Shown here in pieces: positions 11,321 through 21,091 of a stretch of 64,000 nt of DNA. The DNA lies in assembly GCA_018222585.1 (NCBI GenBank), contig JAAFAB010000010.1, positions 36,856-100,855 on the forward strand, read 5' to 3'. The DNA comes from Paracoccaceae bacterium (GTDB lineage: Bacteria > Pseudomonadota > Alphaproteobacteria > Rhodobacterales > Rhodobacteraceae). Position numbers and translations under genes: made by a program. The first letter of the stretch is position 1. Each line of letters starts with the position of its first letter. Under the pieces are notes generated by a model. That model ran no database searches. It saw only the letters and a list, made by a program, of their open reading frames with translations, and was not told where the DNA came from.

Positions 11321-12628
11321 TCAGCTTTCGCCGAAGACCCGCTTGAAGATCGTGTCGACATGCTTGGTATGATAGCCCATGTCGAATTTCTCGTTGATCT
11401 GCTCGACGCCGAGGGCCTTGACCACGTCCTCGTCCGCCAGCAGTTGCTCGCGGAAATCGACGCGCTCTTCCCAGACCTTCAGGGCGTTGCGCTGGACCAT
11501 GGCGTAGGCGTCTTCCCGCGACACGCCGGCCTGGGTGAGGGCCAGCAGCACCCGCTGGCTCATCACCAGGCCAGGGAACTTGTTCATGTTGGCCAGCATG
11601 TTCTCGGGGTAGATGATCATCTTGTCGACGACCCCGGCAAGGCGGTTCAGGGCGAAGTCCAGCGTCACCGTCGCATCGGGGGCGATGCCGCGCTCGACGG
11701 AGGAATGAGAGATGTCCCGCTCGTGCCAGAGGGCGACATTCTCCATCGCCGGAATGACGGTCATGCGGACGAGACGGGCCAGGCCGGTCAGGTTCTCGGT
11801 CAGCACCGGGTTCTTCTTGTGCGGCATCGCCGACGAACCCTTCTGGCCCATCGAGAAGAACTCGGCGCCCTCCAGCACCTCGGTGCGCTGCATGTGGCGG
11901 ATCTCGATCGCGACGTTCTCGATCGACGAGGCGATGACACCCAGCACGGCGAAGAACATCGCGTGACGGTCACGGGGGATCACCTGGGTAGAGATCGGTT
12001 CCGGCTTCAGGCCCAGCTTGGCGCAGACGTGTTCCTCTACGCCCGGGTCGATGTTGGCGAAGGTGCCGACGGCGCCCGAGATCGCGCCGGTGGCGACTTC
12101 TTCGCGCGCGGCCTGCAGGCGGGCCTTGTTGCGGTCCATCTCGGCGTAGAAGCGGGCGAAGGTCAGGCCCATGGTGGTCGGCTCGGCGTGGATCCCGTGG
12201 GAGCGGCCGACGCGCACGGTCATCTTGTGCTCCATCGCGCGTTTCTTCAGGGCGGCCAGGACCTTGTCCATGTCGGCCAGCAGGATGTCGGCGGCGCGCA
12301 CCAGCTGCACGTTCAGGCAGGTGTCCAGCACGTCCGAAGAGGTCATGCCCTGGTGGACGAAGCGCGCCTCCTCGCTGCCGACATGCTCGGCGAGGTGGGT
12401 CAGGAAGGCGATCACGTCATGCTTGGTGACGGCCTCGATCTCGTCGATGCGGGCGACGTCGAATTCCACGTCCTTGGCCTTCCAGACGGCCTCGGCGTTC
12501 TCGCGCGGGATCACGCCCAGGTCGGCCATGGCATCGCAGGCATGGGCTTCGATCTCGTACCAGATGCGGAACTTGGTCGCGGGCTCCCAGATGGCGGTCA
12601 TCTCGGGGCGGGCGTAACGAGGGATCAT
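11321..12628 (-). CDS. purB: Adenylosuccinate lyase
   Basis: MIPRYARPEMTAIW N-terminus; GSSAMPHKKNPVLTENLTG signature. Confidence 0.95.
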   Translation of the reverse strand: MIPRYARPEMTAIWEPATKFRIWYEIEAHACDAMADLGVIPRENAEAVWKAKDVEFDVARIDEIEAVTKHDVIAFLTHLAEHVGSEEARFVHQGMTSSDVLDTCLNVQLVRAADILLADMDKVLAALKKRAMEHKMTVRVGRSHGIHAEPTTMGLTFARFYAEMDRNKARLQAAREEVATGAISGAVGTFANIDPGVEEHVCAKLGLKPEPISTQVIPRDRHAMFFAVLGVIASSIENVAIEIRHMQRTEVLEGAEFFSMGQKGSSAMPHKKNPVLTENLTGLARLVRMTVIPAMENVALWHERDISHSSVERGIAPDATVTLDFALNRLAGVVDKMIIYPENMLANMNKFPGLVMSQRVLLALTQAGVSREDAYAMVQRNALKVWEERVDFREQLLADEDVVKALGVEQINEKFDMGYHTKHVDTIFKRVFGES

Positions 12629-12730
12629 CGGCGATATCCTTTCGGGCCAGGCAGCGTTTGGGGCCTCATAAGCGAGGGGCGGCGCGGGGACAAGGTGGCG
12701 CAGGGGGACGCAAGGCGCTAGAGCTGCGCC

Positions 12731-13171
12731 ATGGACAGGAATGTGCGACGCGATATCACGGATTTCGCCGGAGTCTGGCAGATCCGGCGGCAGATCGAGG
12801 ACCGGCTGGGTGGGGTCACGGGGGTGTTCACCGGCGAGGGGGAGCTGCGCCCGGAGGGAGATGCCTGGACCTGGGCCGAGGCGGGGGAAATCCGCTATGG
12901 CGATGCGCTGCCGCTGCGTGCGGAACGGCGCTATCTCTGGCAGCCCCGGGGGGGCGAGATCGCGGTGCATTTCGACGACGGGCGCTTCTTCCATGCCTTC
13001 GACCCGATGGCGGCGGCGCCGCGGGCCGAGCATATCTGCACCCCGGACCTCTACCGCGCGGCCTATGATTTCTCGGACTGGCCGCGCTGGCGTGTCACCT
13101 GGCAGGTGGCGGGGCCGCGCAAGGATTACCTGATGCAAAGCCTCTGCCAGCGTTCCGACGACCCCCGCTGA
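12731..13171 (+). CDS. DUF6314-type protein
   Basis: 146 aa with FAGVWQIRRQIEDR...GEGELRP...WRVTWQVAGPRKDY pattern. Confidence 0.6.
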   Translation: MDRNVRRDITDFAGVWQIRRQIEDRLGGVTGVFTGEGELRPEGDAWTWAEAGEIRYGDALPLRAERRYLWQPRGGEIAVHFDDGRFFHAFDPMAAAPRAEHICTPDLYRAAYDFSDWPRWRVTWQVAGPRKDYLMQSLCQRSDDPR

Positions 13172-13253
13172 CTTTGCAGACTTTGCAAGTTTCGCTCCGG
13201 TACAAAGCGGTACTTTGCAATTTGCTAGGCCCCCATCCTCGCAAGAAACTTGC
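13171..13253 (+). promoter_or_regulatory. Cluster of TTTGCAA-type operator motifs upstream of bioY
   Basis: ACTTTGCAG (13171), ACTTTGCAAG (13180), ACTTTGCAATTTGC (13212-13225) and GCAAG-AAA-CTTGC (13241-13253). Confidence 0.55.
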
Positions 13254-13317
13254 GCAGCCCTGCAGCATCGGGCATCACAGGGGGGATGAACACCGAGGAT
13301 ATGGAGAGGAAGAATAC

Positions 13318-13923
13318 ATGTCCCACGCGATGAACGAACAGGTTCTGAGCGAGACCTTCGGCCCCACCGAGGGTGCTGCGCTGCGTCTGAAGCAGGCCGT
13401 GCTGGTCGCCATGGGCATCGCCCTGCTGGCGATCATGGCCAAGATCCAGGTGCCGGTGCCGGGCTCTCCGGTCGCCATCGGCATGGGCACCTTTGCCGTG
13501 CTGGGCATCGGCGCGGCCTATGGCCCGCGTCTCGGCCTGGTGACGATCATGGGCTACATGCTGATCGGGATGCTGGGCTTCGATGTCTTTCAGAGCTCGA
13601 CTGCCGATCTGAACGGCGTCCAGTACATGATGGGCTCCACCGGCGGTTACCTGCTGGGCTACGTCATCGCCACCGTGGTGCTGGGCGTGCTGGCCCGTCG
13701 CGGCTGGGACCGGTCGGTCCTGTGGATGGCGCTGGCGATGCTGATCGGCAACGTGGTGCTCTACATCCCCGGCCTGGCCTGGCTGGGCAGCCTCTACGGC
13801 TGGGACAAGCCGATCCTGGCTTGGGGCCTGACCCCCTTCATCCTGGGCGATGCGCTGAAGCTGGCGCTGGCCGCCCTGGTACTGCCGATGGCCTGGAAAC
13901 TGGTCGGCCGCGCCCGCGGCTGA
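13318..13923 (+). CDS. bioY: Biotin transporter substrate-specific component BioY
   Basis: VPVPGSPVAIGMGTFAVLGIGAAYGPRLG...GSTGGYLLGY motifs, 6 TM. Confidence 0.92.
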   Translation: MSHAMNEQVLSETFGPTEGAALRLKQAVLVAMGIALLAIMAKIQVPVPGSPVAIGMGTFAVLGIGAAYGPRLGLVTIMGYMLIGMLGFDVFQSSTADLNGVQYMMGSTGGYLLGYVIATVVLGVLARRGWDRSVLWMALAMLIGNVVLYIPGLAWLGSLYGWDKPILAWGLTPFILGDALKLALAALVLPMAWKLVGRARG

Positions 13924-13946
13924 TCGGGCAGGCATCGCGAGAGTTC

Positions 13947-13974
13947 AGGGGGCGTCCTTCGGGGCGCCCCCTTT
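13947..13974 (+). terminator. Terminator of bioY
   Basis: AGGGGGCGTCC-TTCG-GGGCGCCCCCTTT hairpin after the stop. Confidence 0.75.
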
Positions 13975-13983
13975 GCTTTGCGC

Positions 13984-14487
13984 TCAGGCGGTCGCGGCCC
14001 TGCCTGCCTCGACATGGGCCGCCAGCTTGGCCAGCGTCTGCGCGCCGTATTCCACCGCGCCGAAGCCGATGACCACCTCGCGCCGCTCGGGGCTGGGGTG
14101 CATCTGGCGCAGGGTGACCACGGTCTTGCCATTGGCCTGGGCGTCGAAGGTGACCAGCATCCGGAAGCGATCGGGATCATCGTCGCTGTCGCTGCCGTGC
14201 TCGATCTCGATCAGTCGCGGCGCCTCGAGCCGGAGAAAGCGCATACGGTTGGAAAAGACCGTGCCATCGGGCGCCACCATGTCGAAGCGCCAGAGACCGC
14301 CGGGACGGATCTCGGCCTCGTGGGTGGTCAGGGTGAAGCCCTCGGGGCCGAACCAGAGGCCGATCTGTGCCGGATCGGTCCAGGCGTCGAACACCCGCCG
14401 GGGGGCGGCGTCGACGACGCGGGCGATGACCACCTCGCGCGACAGCGCGGCAGTGGCCCAGGGGGAAGTGTCGGGGGTGTCGGTCAT
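13984..14487 (-). CDS. SRPBCC/AHSA1-type activator domain protein
   Basis: VIARVVDAAPRRVFDAWTDPAQIGLWFGPEGFT motif. Confidence 0.88.
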   Translation of the reverse strand: MTDTPDTSPWATAALSREVVIARVVDAAPRRVFDAWTDPAQIGLWFGPEGFTLTTHEAEIRPGGLWRFDMVAPDGTVFSNRMRFLRLEAPRLIEIEHGSDSDDDPDRFRMLVTFDAQANGKTVVTLRQMHPSPERREVVIGFGAVEYGAQTLAKLAAHVEAGRAATA

Positions 14488-14840
14488 CCTTCGGGTCCTT
14501 CTTCGGGGGATGCAGGGGTCAGGGTCTGCAGATGCGCCTCCAGCCGGTCGAGGCGGGCCTCCCACTGTCGGCGGTGCGCCGCGAGCCAGTCCTCGGCATT
14601 GCGCAGGGCCGGGCCGTTGAGGGCGCAGAGCCGGGCGCGGCCCTGGCGGCGGGAGGTGATCAGCCCGGCCTCCTCGAGCACGCCGAGGTGCTGGGTGAAG
14701 GAGGGCAGGGCCATGGCGAAGGGGGCCGCCAGCTGGCTGACCGTGGCCGGCCCCTGGCTGAGCGCCTGCACCACCGCCCGCCGGGTCGGATCGGCGAGGG
14801 CGGAGAACATCTGGTCGACGGGGTGTGTTTGGTTAGGCAT
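14484..14840 (-). CDS. ArsR-family transcriptional regulator
   Basis: FSALADPTRRAVVQALSQGPATVSQLA...LPSFTQHLGVLEEAGLI winged HTH; 4-nt overlap with the AHSA1 gene. Confidence 0.92.
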   Translation of the reverse strand: MPNQTHPVDQMFSALADPTRRAVVQALSQGPATVSQLAAPFAMALPSFTQHLGVLEEAGLITSRRQGRARLCALNGPALRNAEDWLAAHRRQWEARLDRLEAHLQTLTPASPEEGPEG

Positions 14841-14865
14841 GAGCCTAAGTAAGGGGGCAATCCTG

Positions 14866-14885
14866 ACTTAGGTCAATACCTAAGT
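14866..14885. promoter_or_regulatory. Palindromic operator upstream of arsR-like gene
   Basis: Perfect inverted repeat ACTTAGGT-CAAT-ACCTAAGT. Confidence 0.65.
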
Positions 14886-14991
14886 GATTGCTGCGTGAGC
14901 GCCGGTCAGGAAAGCACCGGGCGCCGGTGCGCCGCCCCTCGCCAGTGGCGAAGGGCGGCGCTACGCTGGTCCCAGCAGAGAGGAGAGGCCC

Positions 14992-15765
14992 ATGCGCGAC
15001 GGCACCGCAGACAGCGACGACCCGGTCATCCTGCAGGCGGGCCTGCCCTATGCGTTGCCCGAGAGGCTGCCGGGCATGGCGCCGCTGGATCCGGCGAATT
15101 GGATCCTGGTGGATGACGCCTTCACGGCGCAGATGGCGCTGCGCGAGCGCCTGGTCTCGCAGCGCCGCGAGGCGGTGATCGCGCTGGAGGGCGCCGCGCG
15201 CCCCGCCGCCACGGAGCTGCTGGAGGAGGTGCTGGCGGCGCTGCGTCTGCGGCAGGATTACAGCGTGGCCGACGACCTGGTGACGCGGCCAGACGGGGCG
15301 CTTGTGGTGCTGCAACGGGACGACCCCCTGGCGACCCTGGGGCGGCTGGTGCAGCAGGATTTCTGCCTGATGGAGAAGCGCGGCGCCGAGCATGTGCTGA
15401 CCGGCGCGGTGCTGTGCTTTCCGGCCCACTGGACCCTGGCCGAGAAATTCGGTCATCCGCTGGTCCGCATCCATGTGCCGGTGCCCGACTACGACGAGGG
15501 GCTGGCGCGGCGGGTCCAGCGGCTATTCGACGGCGTGCAGGCGGGGCGGCCGCTGTGGCGGGCCAACGGCATGGCCTGCACCGATCCCGCCCTCTTCGCG
15601 CCGATGTCCGAAAGCATCAGCCGCGCCGAGCGCCATCCGGGGCAGGGGGGCTACATGCGCTCGGAACGCCAGAGCCTCTGGCGGCTGCCGCAGAGCGGCG
15701 CGGTGGCTTTCGGGATCCATACCTTCATGATCCGCAATCCCGAGGCGTCCGCCACGCAGCTCTGA
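14992..15765 (+). CDS. DUF3445 / heme-dependent oxidative N-demethylase family protein
   Basis: VLCFPAHWTLAEKFGHPLVRIHVPVPDY and RSERQSLWRLPQSGAVAFGIHTF motifs. Confidence 0.8.
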   Translation: MRDGTADSDDPVILQAGLPYALPERLPGMAPLDPANWILVDDAFTAQMALRERLVSQRREAVIALEGAARPAATELLEEVLAALRLRQDYSVADDLVTRPDGALVVLQRDDPLATLGRLVQQDFCLMEKRGAEHVLTGAVLCFPAHWTLAEKFGHPLVRIHVPVPDYDEGLARRVQRLFDGVQAGRPLWRANGMACTDPALFAPMSESISRAERHPGQGGYMRSERQSLWRLPQSGAVAFGIHTFMIRNPEASATQL

Positions 15766-15783
15766 CCCCGTCCCCCGGGCATG

Positions 15784-15813
15784 AAAAAGCCGCCTGTCAC
15801 GGGGACAGGCGGC
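15784..15813 (-). terminator. Terminator of the 15862-16869 gene
   Basis: Perfect 10-bp stem GCCGCCTGTC-ACGGG-GACAGGCGGC with T-run on the minus strand. Confidence 0.85.
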
Positions 15814-15861
15814 GAAAGGTCCGGGACGCAGGTCCCGGGAAGATATCGAGAGCGCGGCGGA

Positions 15862-16869
15862 TCAGATCGGCAGCAGGGCCAGTGTTTCCGCCATCACCTG
15901 CGTCGCGCCGGTGCCGACGATGGCAAAGACGGTCGACAGGGTCAGCGCGTGGGTCGAGATGCGGAAGTCCTCGCCCCGGATCATGTTGTAGGCCAGAAGC
16001 GCGCCGGCCACGGGCGGGTTGATCAGCGCCACGGTGGCGTTGACGGTGTAGGTGGCCACGCGATGCTCCAGCCGCTTCGGATCGGCCTCTTCGTCCAGCT
16101 CCATCTCGGCGCGGAACACGTCCCGCAGCTCTTCATCCGCGTTCATCGAGCGGCCGGTCACCCCCGCCGGATCGGTCCCCACCCAGGTGTTCTGACGGCG
16201 GGCCTTCAGCTCGGCGCGCAGGGCGTCGAACCGGGCATCCAGATGCGAGGTTTCGGACTGGATTTCTGGGAAGATCTCGGCGGCGACGGCACTGCGCACC
16301 GGTTGCGAGGCCATGGTGGCGGTCTCGGGGTGGGCGACGCGGGCCGGATGCATCGGGTGATGCAGGGCGGTGATATCGGTGTCGCGCAGGGAAATCGGGT
16401 TGAAGGCCGACTGGAAACGCGCCGAGGTCAGCACGGTCTCGCGGTCGAGCCACTGCACGAAGGGGGCGCAGGTCTCGGCGATCAGGCGATGCACGATCTC
16501 GGCCAGCATGGCTTTCGACGCCTCGGGGTGGCGACGGTCGTCATAGGCCGTTTCGCAGATCGAGACGTGAACCCAGAAGGTCGGGTTCTCGAGCGCCTCG
16601 CGGGACGCGTCGGAGAGATGGGTGCGCGGTCCCGAGGAGAGGACGCGCAGGGTGTCCGGATCGGCCTCGGGGGCGTCGAAGATCTGCAGCTCGACGAGGA
16701 CAGACTGCGAGGCGATCGCGGCCTGGTCGAAATCGACCTGCATGGTTTCGCCCTGCTGCCCGAAGGCGCGGAGGACGGATTTGACCGGCTCCAGAAGTTG
16801 CTCGACCGTCACGTCGCTGTCGTCCGTGAAGATCAGGCCGGCCTGGTGGCATTGGGCGCTATGAGACAT
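15862..16869 (-). CDS. Protein of unknown function with predicted C-terminal membrane helices
   Basis: Intact 335-aa ORF with its own terminator; C-terminal hydrophobic segments; no family recognised. Confidence 0.7.
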   Translation of the reverse strand: MSHSAQCHQAGLIFTDDSDVTVEQLLEPVKSVLRAFGQQGETMQVDFDQAAIASQSVLVELQIFDAPEADPDTLRVLSSGPRTHLSDASREALENPTFWVHVSICETAYDDRRHPEASKAMLAEIVHRLIAETCAPFVQWLDRETVLTSARFQSAFNPISLRDTDITALHHPMHPARVAHPETATMASQPVRSAVAAEIFPEIQSETSHLDARFDALRAELKARRQNTWVGTDPAGVTGRSMNADEELRDVFRAEMELDEEADPKRLEHRVATYTVNATVALINPPVAGALLAYNMIRGEDFRISTHALTLSTVFAIVGTGATQVMAETLALLPI

Positions 16870-17527
16870 GGATCTGTCTTTCGATGGTTTGCTCTCGATG
16901 AACCTCAGTCTGCGGGTCGAATCAGGAGAAAGTTGGTCCGAAACCCGGGGAATTAAGGTCTCGTTAGGGAATTTGCGCCGAAGTCGCCGGAATCTGGACA
17001 TAGTGCGGCGAAAACCTGTCTGAACTGCCTTTGTTTCGCCATGTTATGAGGGAAAATCCCCTGTGAACAGGGTGTTAGCGATAGAATGTCATTTGCATAC
17101 GATTGTGTTTGGATTTTTCAATGCGCGGTATGCGGGAAAATTCAGCTGCAACAGTAGGCAAATGCGGGTTTGCAAAAGCGCAAAGCGCCGCAATATGTCA
17201 CGATTGTGGCGCCATTTTTAACCAATCCGTCCCAATTCAAGCCGTTTCTCGACGCATTCTGCGAAACTGACGCTTTTCCGCATCGCAAGTGGCCAAAGGT
17301 CTGAAGCACCTATCCAGACGGGTAGGGGCATGGCGTGATTCGCCGGTTGCTGGCGCGATCGGATGGGGCGGGGCCCGGGTATGGAAGGGGCGTGGATGGC
17401 CCCGGGACGGGGCAGCGACAGCGCCGGGGGGCGGTCTCGGCGCGGGCCAGGAGGCGGGGCAGGCCCCTTCCGTCTGGGAAGACCGGGCCGATCCGGGAGC
17501 GAGGGAGCGCACAGGGAGGGCAAAGCA

Positions 17528-17553
17528 AAAGGGGCGCCCGGAGGCGCCCCTTT
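17528..17553 (-). terminator. Terminator of glnA
   Basis: AAAGGGGCGCC-CGGA-GGCGCCCCTTT. Confidence 0.85.
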
Positions 17554-17576
17554 CGGTCTCACTGTCCCTGAGACGA

Positions 17577-18983
17577 TCAGCAGGAGTAGTACATTGCATA
17601 CTCGACGGGGTGCGGAGTGTGCTCGTAGGTTTCCAGCTCTTCCATCTTGAGGCCGATGTAGCCTTCGATCTGGTCCTTGGTAAAGACGTCGCCGGCCAGC
17701 AGGAAGTCCATGTCGGCTTCCAGCTCGGTCAGGGCCTCACGCAGCGAACCGCAGACGGTGGGGATGTCGGCCAGCTCCTCGGGGGGCAGGTCGTACAGGT
17801 TCTTGTCCATGGCTTCGCCGGGATGGATCTTGTTCTTGATACCGTCCAGGCCGGCCATCAGCAGGGCTGCGAAGCACAGGTAGGGGTTGGCGGACGGGTC
17901 GGGGAAACGGGCCTCGACGCGCTTTGCCTTCGGGGATTCGGTCCACGGAATACGCACGCAGCCGGAACGGTTGCGGGCGGAGTAGGCGCGCAGAACCGGG
18001 GCTTCGAAGCCGGGGATCAGGCGCTTGTAGGAGTTGGTGGACGGGTTGGTGAAGGCGTTCAGCGCCTTCGCGTGCTTCAGGATGCCGCCGATGAAGAACA
18101 GGGCTTCGTCGGAGAGGTCGGCATACTTGTCACCTGCGAAGAGCGGCTTGCCGTCCTTCCAGATCGACATGTTGACGTGCATCCCGGTGCCGTTGTCGCC
18201 GGCGATCGGCTTGGGCATGAAGGTCGCCGACTTGCCGTAGGCCTGGGCGACGTTGTGGATGACGTACTTGTACTTCTGCAGCTCGTCGGCCTGCTTGGTC
18301 AGGCTGTCGAAGATCAGGCCCAGCTCGTGCTGGCAAGAGGCGACTTCGTGGTGGTGCTTGTCGACCTTCATGCCGAGGCGCTTCATGGTCGAGAGCATCT
18401 CGCCACGGATGTCCTGGCCGTCATCGACGGGGTTGACCGGGAAATAGCCGCCCTTGATGCCGGGGCGGTGGCCGGTGTTGCCCATCTCGTAGTCGGTGTC
18501 GGTGTTCCAGGCCGCGTCAAGCGCGTCGACCTCGAAGGACACCTTGTTCATGCTGTTCGAGTACTTGACGTTGTCGAACAGGAAGAATTCCGCTTCCGGA
18601 CCCATGTAGGCCGCGTCGCCGATGCCCGAGGACTTCAGGTAGGCTTCGGCCTTCAGCGCGGTGCCGCGCGGGTCACGCTCGTAGGGTTCATTGGTGTCCG
18701 GCTCGACGATCGAGCAGTGCAGGCACAGCGTCTTCTCGGCGTAGAACGGGTCCAGATAGGCCGACTCGGTGTCGGGCATCAGTTTCATGTCCGAAGCTTC
18801 GATCGACTTCCAGCCGGCGATCGAGGAACCGTCGAACATGAAGCCTTCTTCCAGGAAGTCTTCGTCGACCAGGTCGGCCACGATGGTGACGTGCTGCAGC
18901 TTGCCGCGCGGATCGGTGAAACGGATGTCGACGTATTCGACGTCCTCATCCTTGATCTGCTTGAGAACCTTGTCCTTGCTCAT
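17577..18983 (-). CDS. glnA: Glutamine synthetase type I
   Basis: 468 aa; [39 protein letters not shown] motifs. Confidence 0.97.
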   Translation of the reverse strand: MSKDKVLKQIKDEDVEYVDIRFTDPRGKLQHVTIVADLVDEDFLEEGFMFDGSSIAGWKSIEASDMKLMPDTESAYLDPFYAEKTLCLHCSIVEPDTNEPYERDPRGTALKAEAYLKSSGIGDAAYMGPEAEFFLFDNVKYSNSMNKVSFEVDALDAAWNTDTDYEMGNTGHRPGIKGGYFPVNPVDDGQDIRGEMLSTMKRLGMKVDKHHHEVASCQHELGLIFDSLTKQADELQKYKYVIHNVAQAYGKSATFMPKPIAGDNGTGMHVNMSIWKDGKPLFAGDKYADLSDEALFFIGGILKHAKALNAFTNPSTNSYKRLIPGFEAPVLRAYSARNRSGCVRIPWTESPKAKRVEARFPDPSANPYLCFAALLMAGLDGIKNKIHPGEAMDKNLYDLPPEELADIPTVCGSLREALTELEADMDFLLAGDVFTKDQIEGYIGLKMEELETYEHTPHPVEYAMYYSC

Positions 18984-19010
18984 TCCCTTTTCCCTTCGGT
19001 TTTGAGTTTC

Positions 19011-19379
<369 letters not shown>

Positions 19380-19506
19380 TCAGACCACTTTCGCAGCGGG
19401 CTCACAATCGACTAAAGTGAAACCTGGGGGAGAGGCCAGAGACCGCGTGAAAATGCCGCGTGAAAAAGTGGCGGATTGCCTCAAATTTGTGCACTTTGGA
19501 AAGAAC

Positions 19507-21069
19507 ATGTCAAATTTGCTGACCGGATCGCAGATGCGCGCGGTGGAACAGGCGGCCTTCGCGGCCGGGGAGGCCCATGGCAGTGAGCTGATGGAGCGCG
19601 CGGGCGAGGCCGTCGTGCGCGAGATTTATATCGCCTGGCCAGAGCTTTACGGAGAGAAGGCGCCTCATGTGGCGATTCTTGCCGGGCCGGGCAACAACGG
19701 TGGCGACGGCTTTGTCGTGGCAAGGGTGCTCGCTGAACGGGGCTGGCGGGTCAGCGTCGCACTGGCCGGGGATCGCGCCCGCCTGGGGCCGGATGCGGCG
19801 CAGGCGCTGGCGCTCTGGGAAGCGCAGGGGCCTGTCCTGACGCCCGAACAGCTGACCGCGAGACTGGGCGATGACGCGGTGCCGGACCTGGCGGTGGATG
19901 CGCTGTTCGGCACCGGGCTCAGCCGACCGGTGAGCCAGCCTTGGGCGGCCCTGGTGGCGCTGCTGGCGCGCCGGGCGCGGCGGCGGGTGGCGGTCGACAT
20001 CGTCTCGGGGCTCTGCGCCGACAGTGGCCGGGTGCTGGGCGCCGAACCGCGCGCCACGGATCTGACGGTGACCTTCCACAGCGCCAAGCCCGGCCATTTC
20101 CTTGCCGAGGGCGGAGAGCTGACGGGGCGGCTGGTGGTCGCTGATATCGGGCTGGACAGTGCGCGCGACGCGGCGCGGGCGGGGGGGCGGATCGTCTCGC
20201 TGGTCGAGGCGCGGGCCTGCCGCAGCCTGGCCGAGAAGCCGGTGCTGGGGCACAAGTTCCAGCAGGGGCACGCGCTGGTGCTGACCGGCGGGCCGGGGCA
20301 GACAGGCGCGGCGCGGCTGGCGGCGCGGGCGGCGCTGCGGATCGGGGCGGGCCTGGTGACGCTGGGGGTGCCTCCGGCGGCGCAGCAGGAGGTGGCCTGT
20401 CAGGTCACCGCCCTGATGCTGCGCCGGATTGCCGATGCCGAGGCGCTGCGCGAGGCGCTCGCCGACCCTCGGATCAACGCGCTCTGCCTCGGTCCGGGGC
20501 TGGGCCTGGATGCGCGGGCGCGGGCGCTGGTGGCACTGGCCCTGCGGGCGCAGCGACCGCTGGTGCTGGATGCCGATGCCCTCAGCCTGCACGCGGATGA
20601 ACCCGAGGGCCTGCTGGCCGCCACCCGGGGCAAGCCGGTGGTGTTGACACCGCACTCGGGCGAATTCGCGCGGCTGTTCCCGGATCTTGCACGGGCGATG
20701 CGCGCCACCAGCAGTTTCGGCCCGGCCTATTCGGCCCTCGACGCGGCGCGGGCCGCGGCGGACCGGGCGGGCTGCGTGGTGCTGCTGAAGGGCGCGGCGA
20801 CGGTGATCGCGGCGCCGGGCGGCGCGGCGCGCATTCATGCCGCCCTCGGCGCCCGGGCGGCGCCCTGGCTGGCCACGGCCGGGTCCGGCGATGTGCTGGC
20901 CGGATTGATCGCCGGCCTGCTGGCGCGCGGGATCGCGCCCTTCGATGCGGCCTCGCAGGCGGCCTGGGTGCATGTCGAGGCGGGGCGGCGCTGCGGCCCG
21001 GGCCTGATCGCCGAGGATCTGCCCGAGGCGCTGCCGCAGGTTCTTGCGGAGCTGGCGGCGACTCCCTGA
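19507..21069 (+). CDS. Bifunctional NAD(P)H-hydrate epimerase / dehydratase
   Basis: ILAGPGNNGGDGFVVARVL (YjeF_N) and LATAGSGDVLAGLIAGLLARG (carbohydrate kinase-like) motifs. Confidence 0.93.
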   Translation: MSNLLTGSQMRAVEQAAFAAGEAHGSELMERAGEAVVREIYIAWPELYGEKAPHVAILAGPGNNGGDGFVVARVLAERGWRVSVALAGDRARLGPDAAQALALWEAQGPVLTPEQLTARLGDDAVPDLAVDALFGTGLSRPVSQPWAALVALLARRARRRVAVDIVSGLCADSGRVLGAEPRATDLTVTFHSAKPGHFLAEGGELTGRLVVADIGLDSARDAARAGGRIVSLVEARACRSLAEKPVLGHKFQQGHALVLTGGPGQTGAARLAARAALRIGAGLVTLGVPPAAQQEVACQVTALMLRRIADAEALREALADPRINALCLGPGLGLDARARALVALALRAQRPLVLDADALSLHADEPEGLLAATRGKPVVLTPHSGEFARLFPDLARAMRATSSFGPAYSALDAARAAADRAGCVVLLKGAATVIAAPGGAARIHAALGARAAPWLATAGSGDVLAGLIAGLLARGIAPFDAASQAAWVHVEAGRRCGPGLIAEDLPEALPQVLAELAATP

Positions 21070-21091
21070 GCCCCCCGGGGCCCGGCGCGGC

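Noticed and set aside
16953-16967. CtrA-like site TTAA-N7-TTAG
   Set aside because: Only an approximate match to the CtrA consensus and expected by chance in AT-rich DNA; not supported enough to list.
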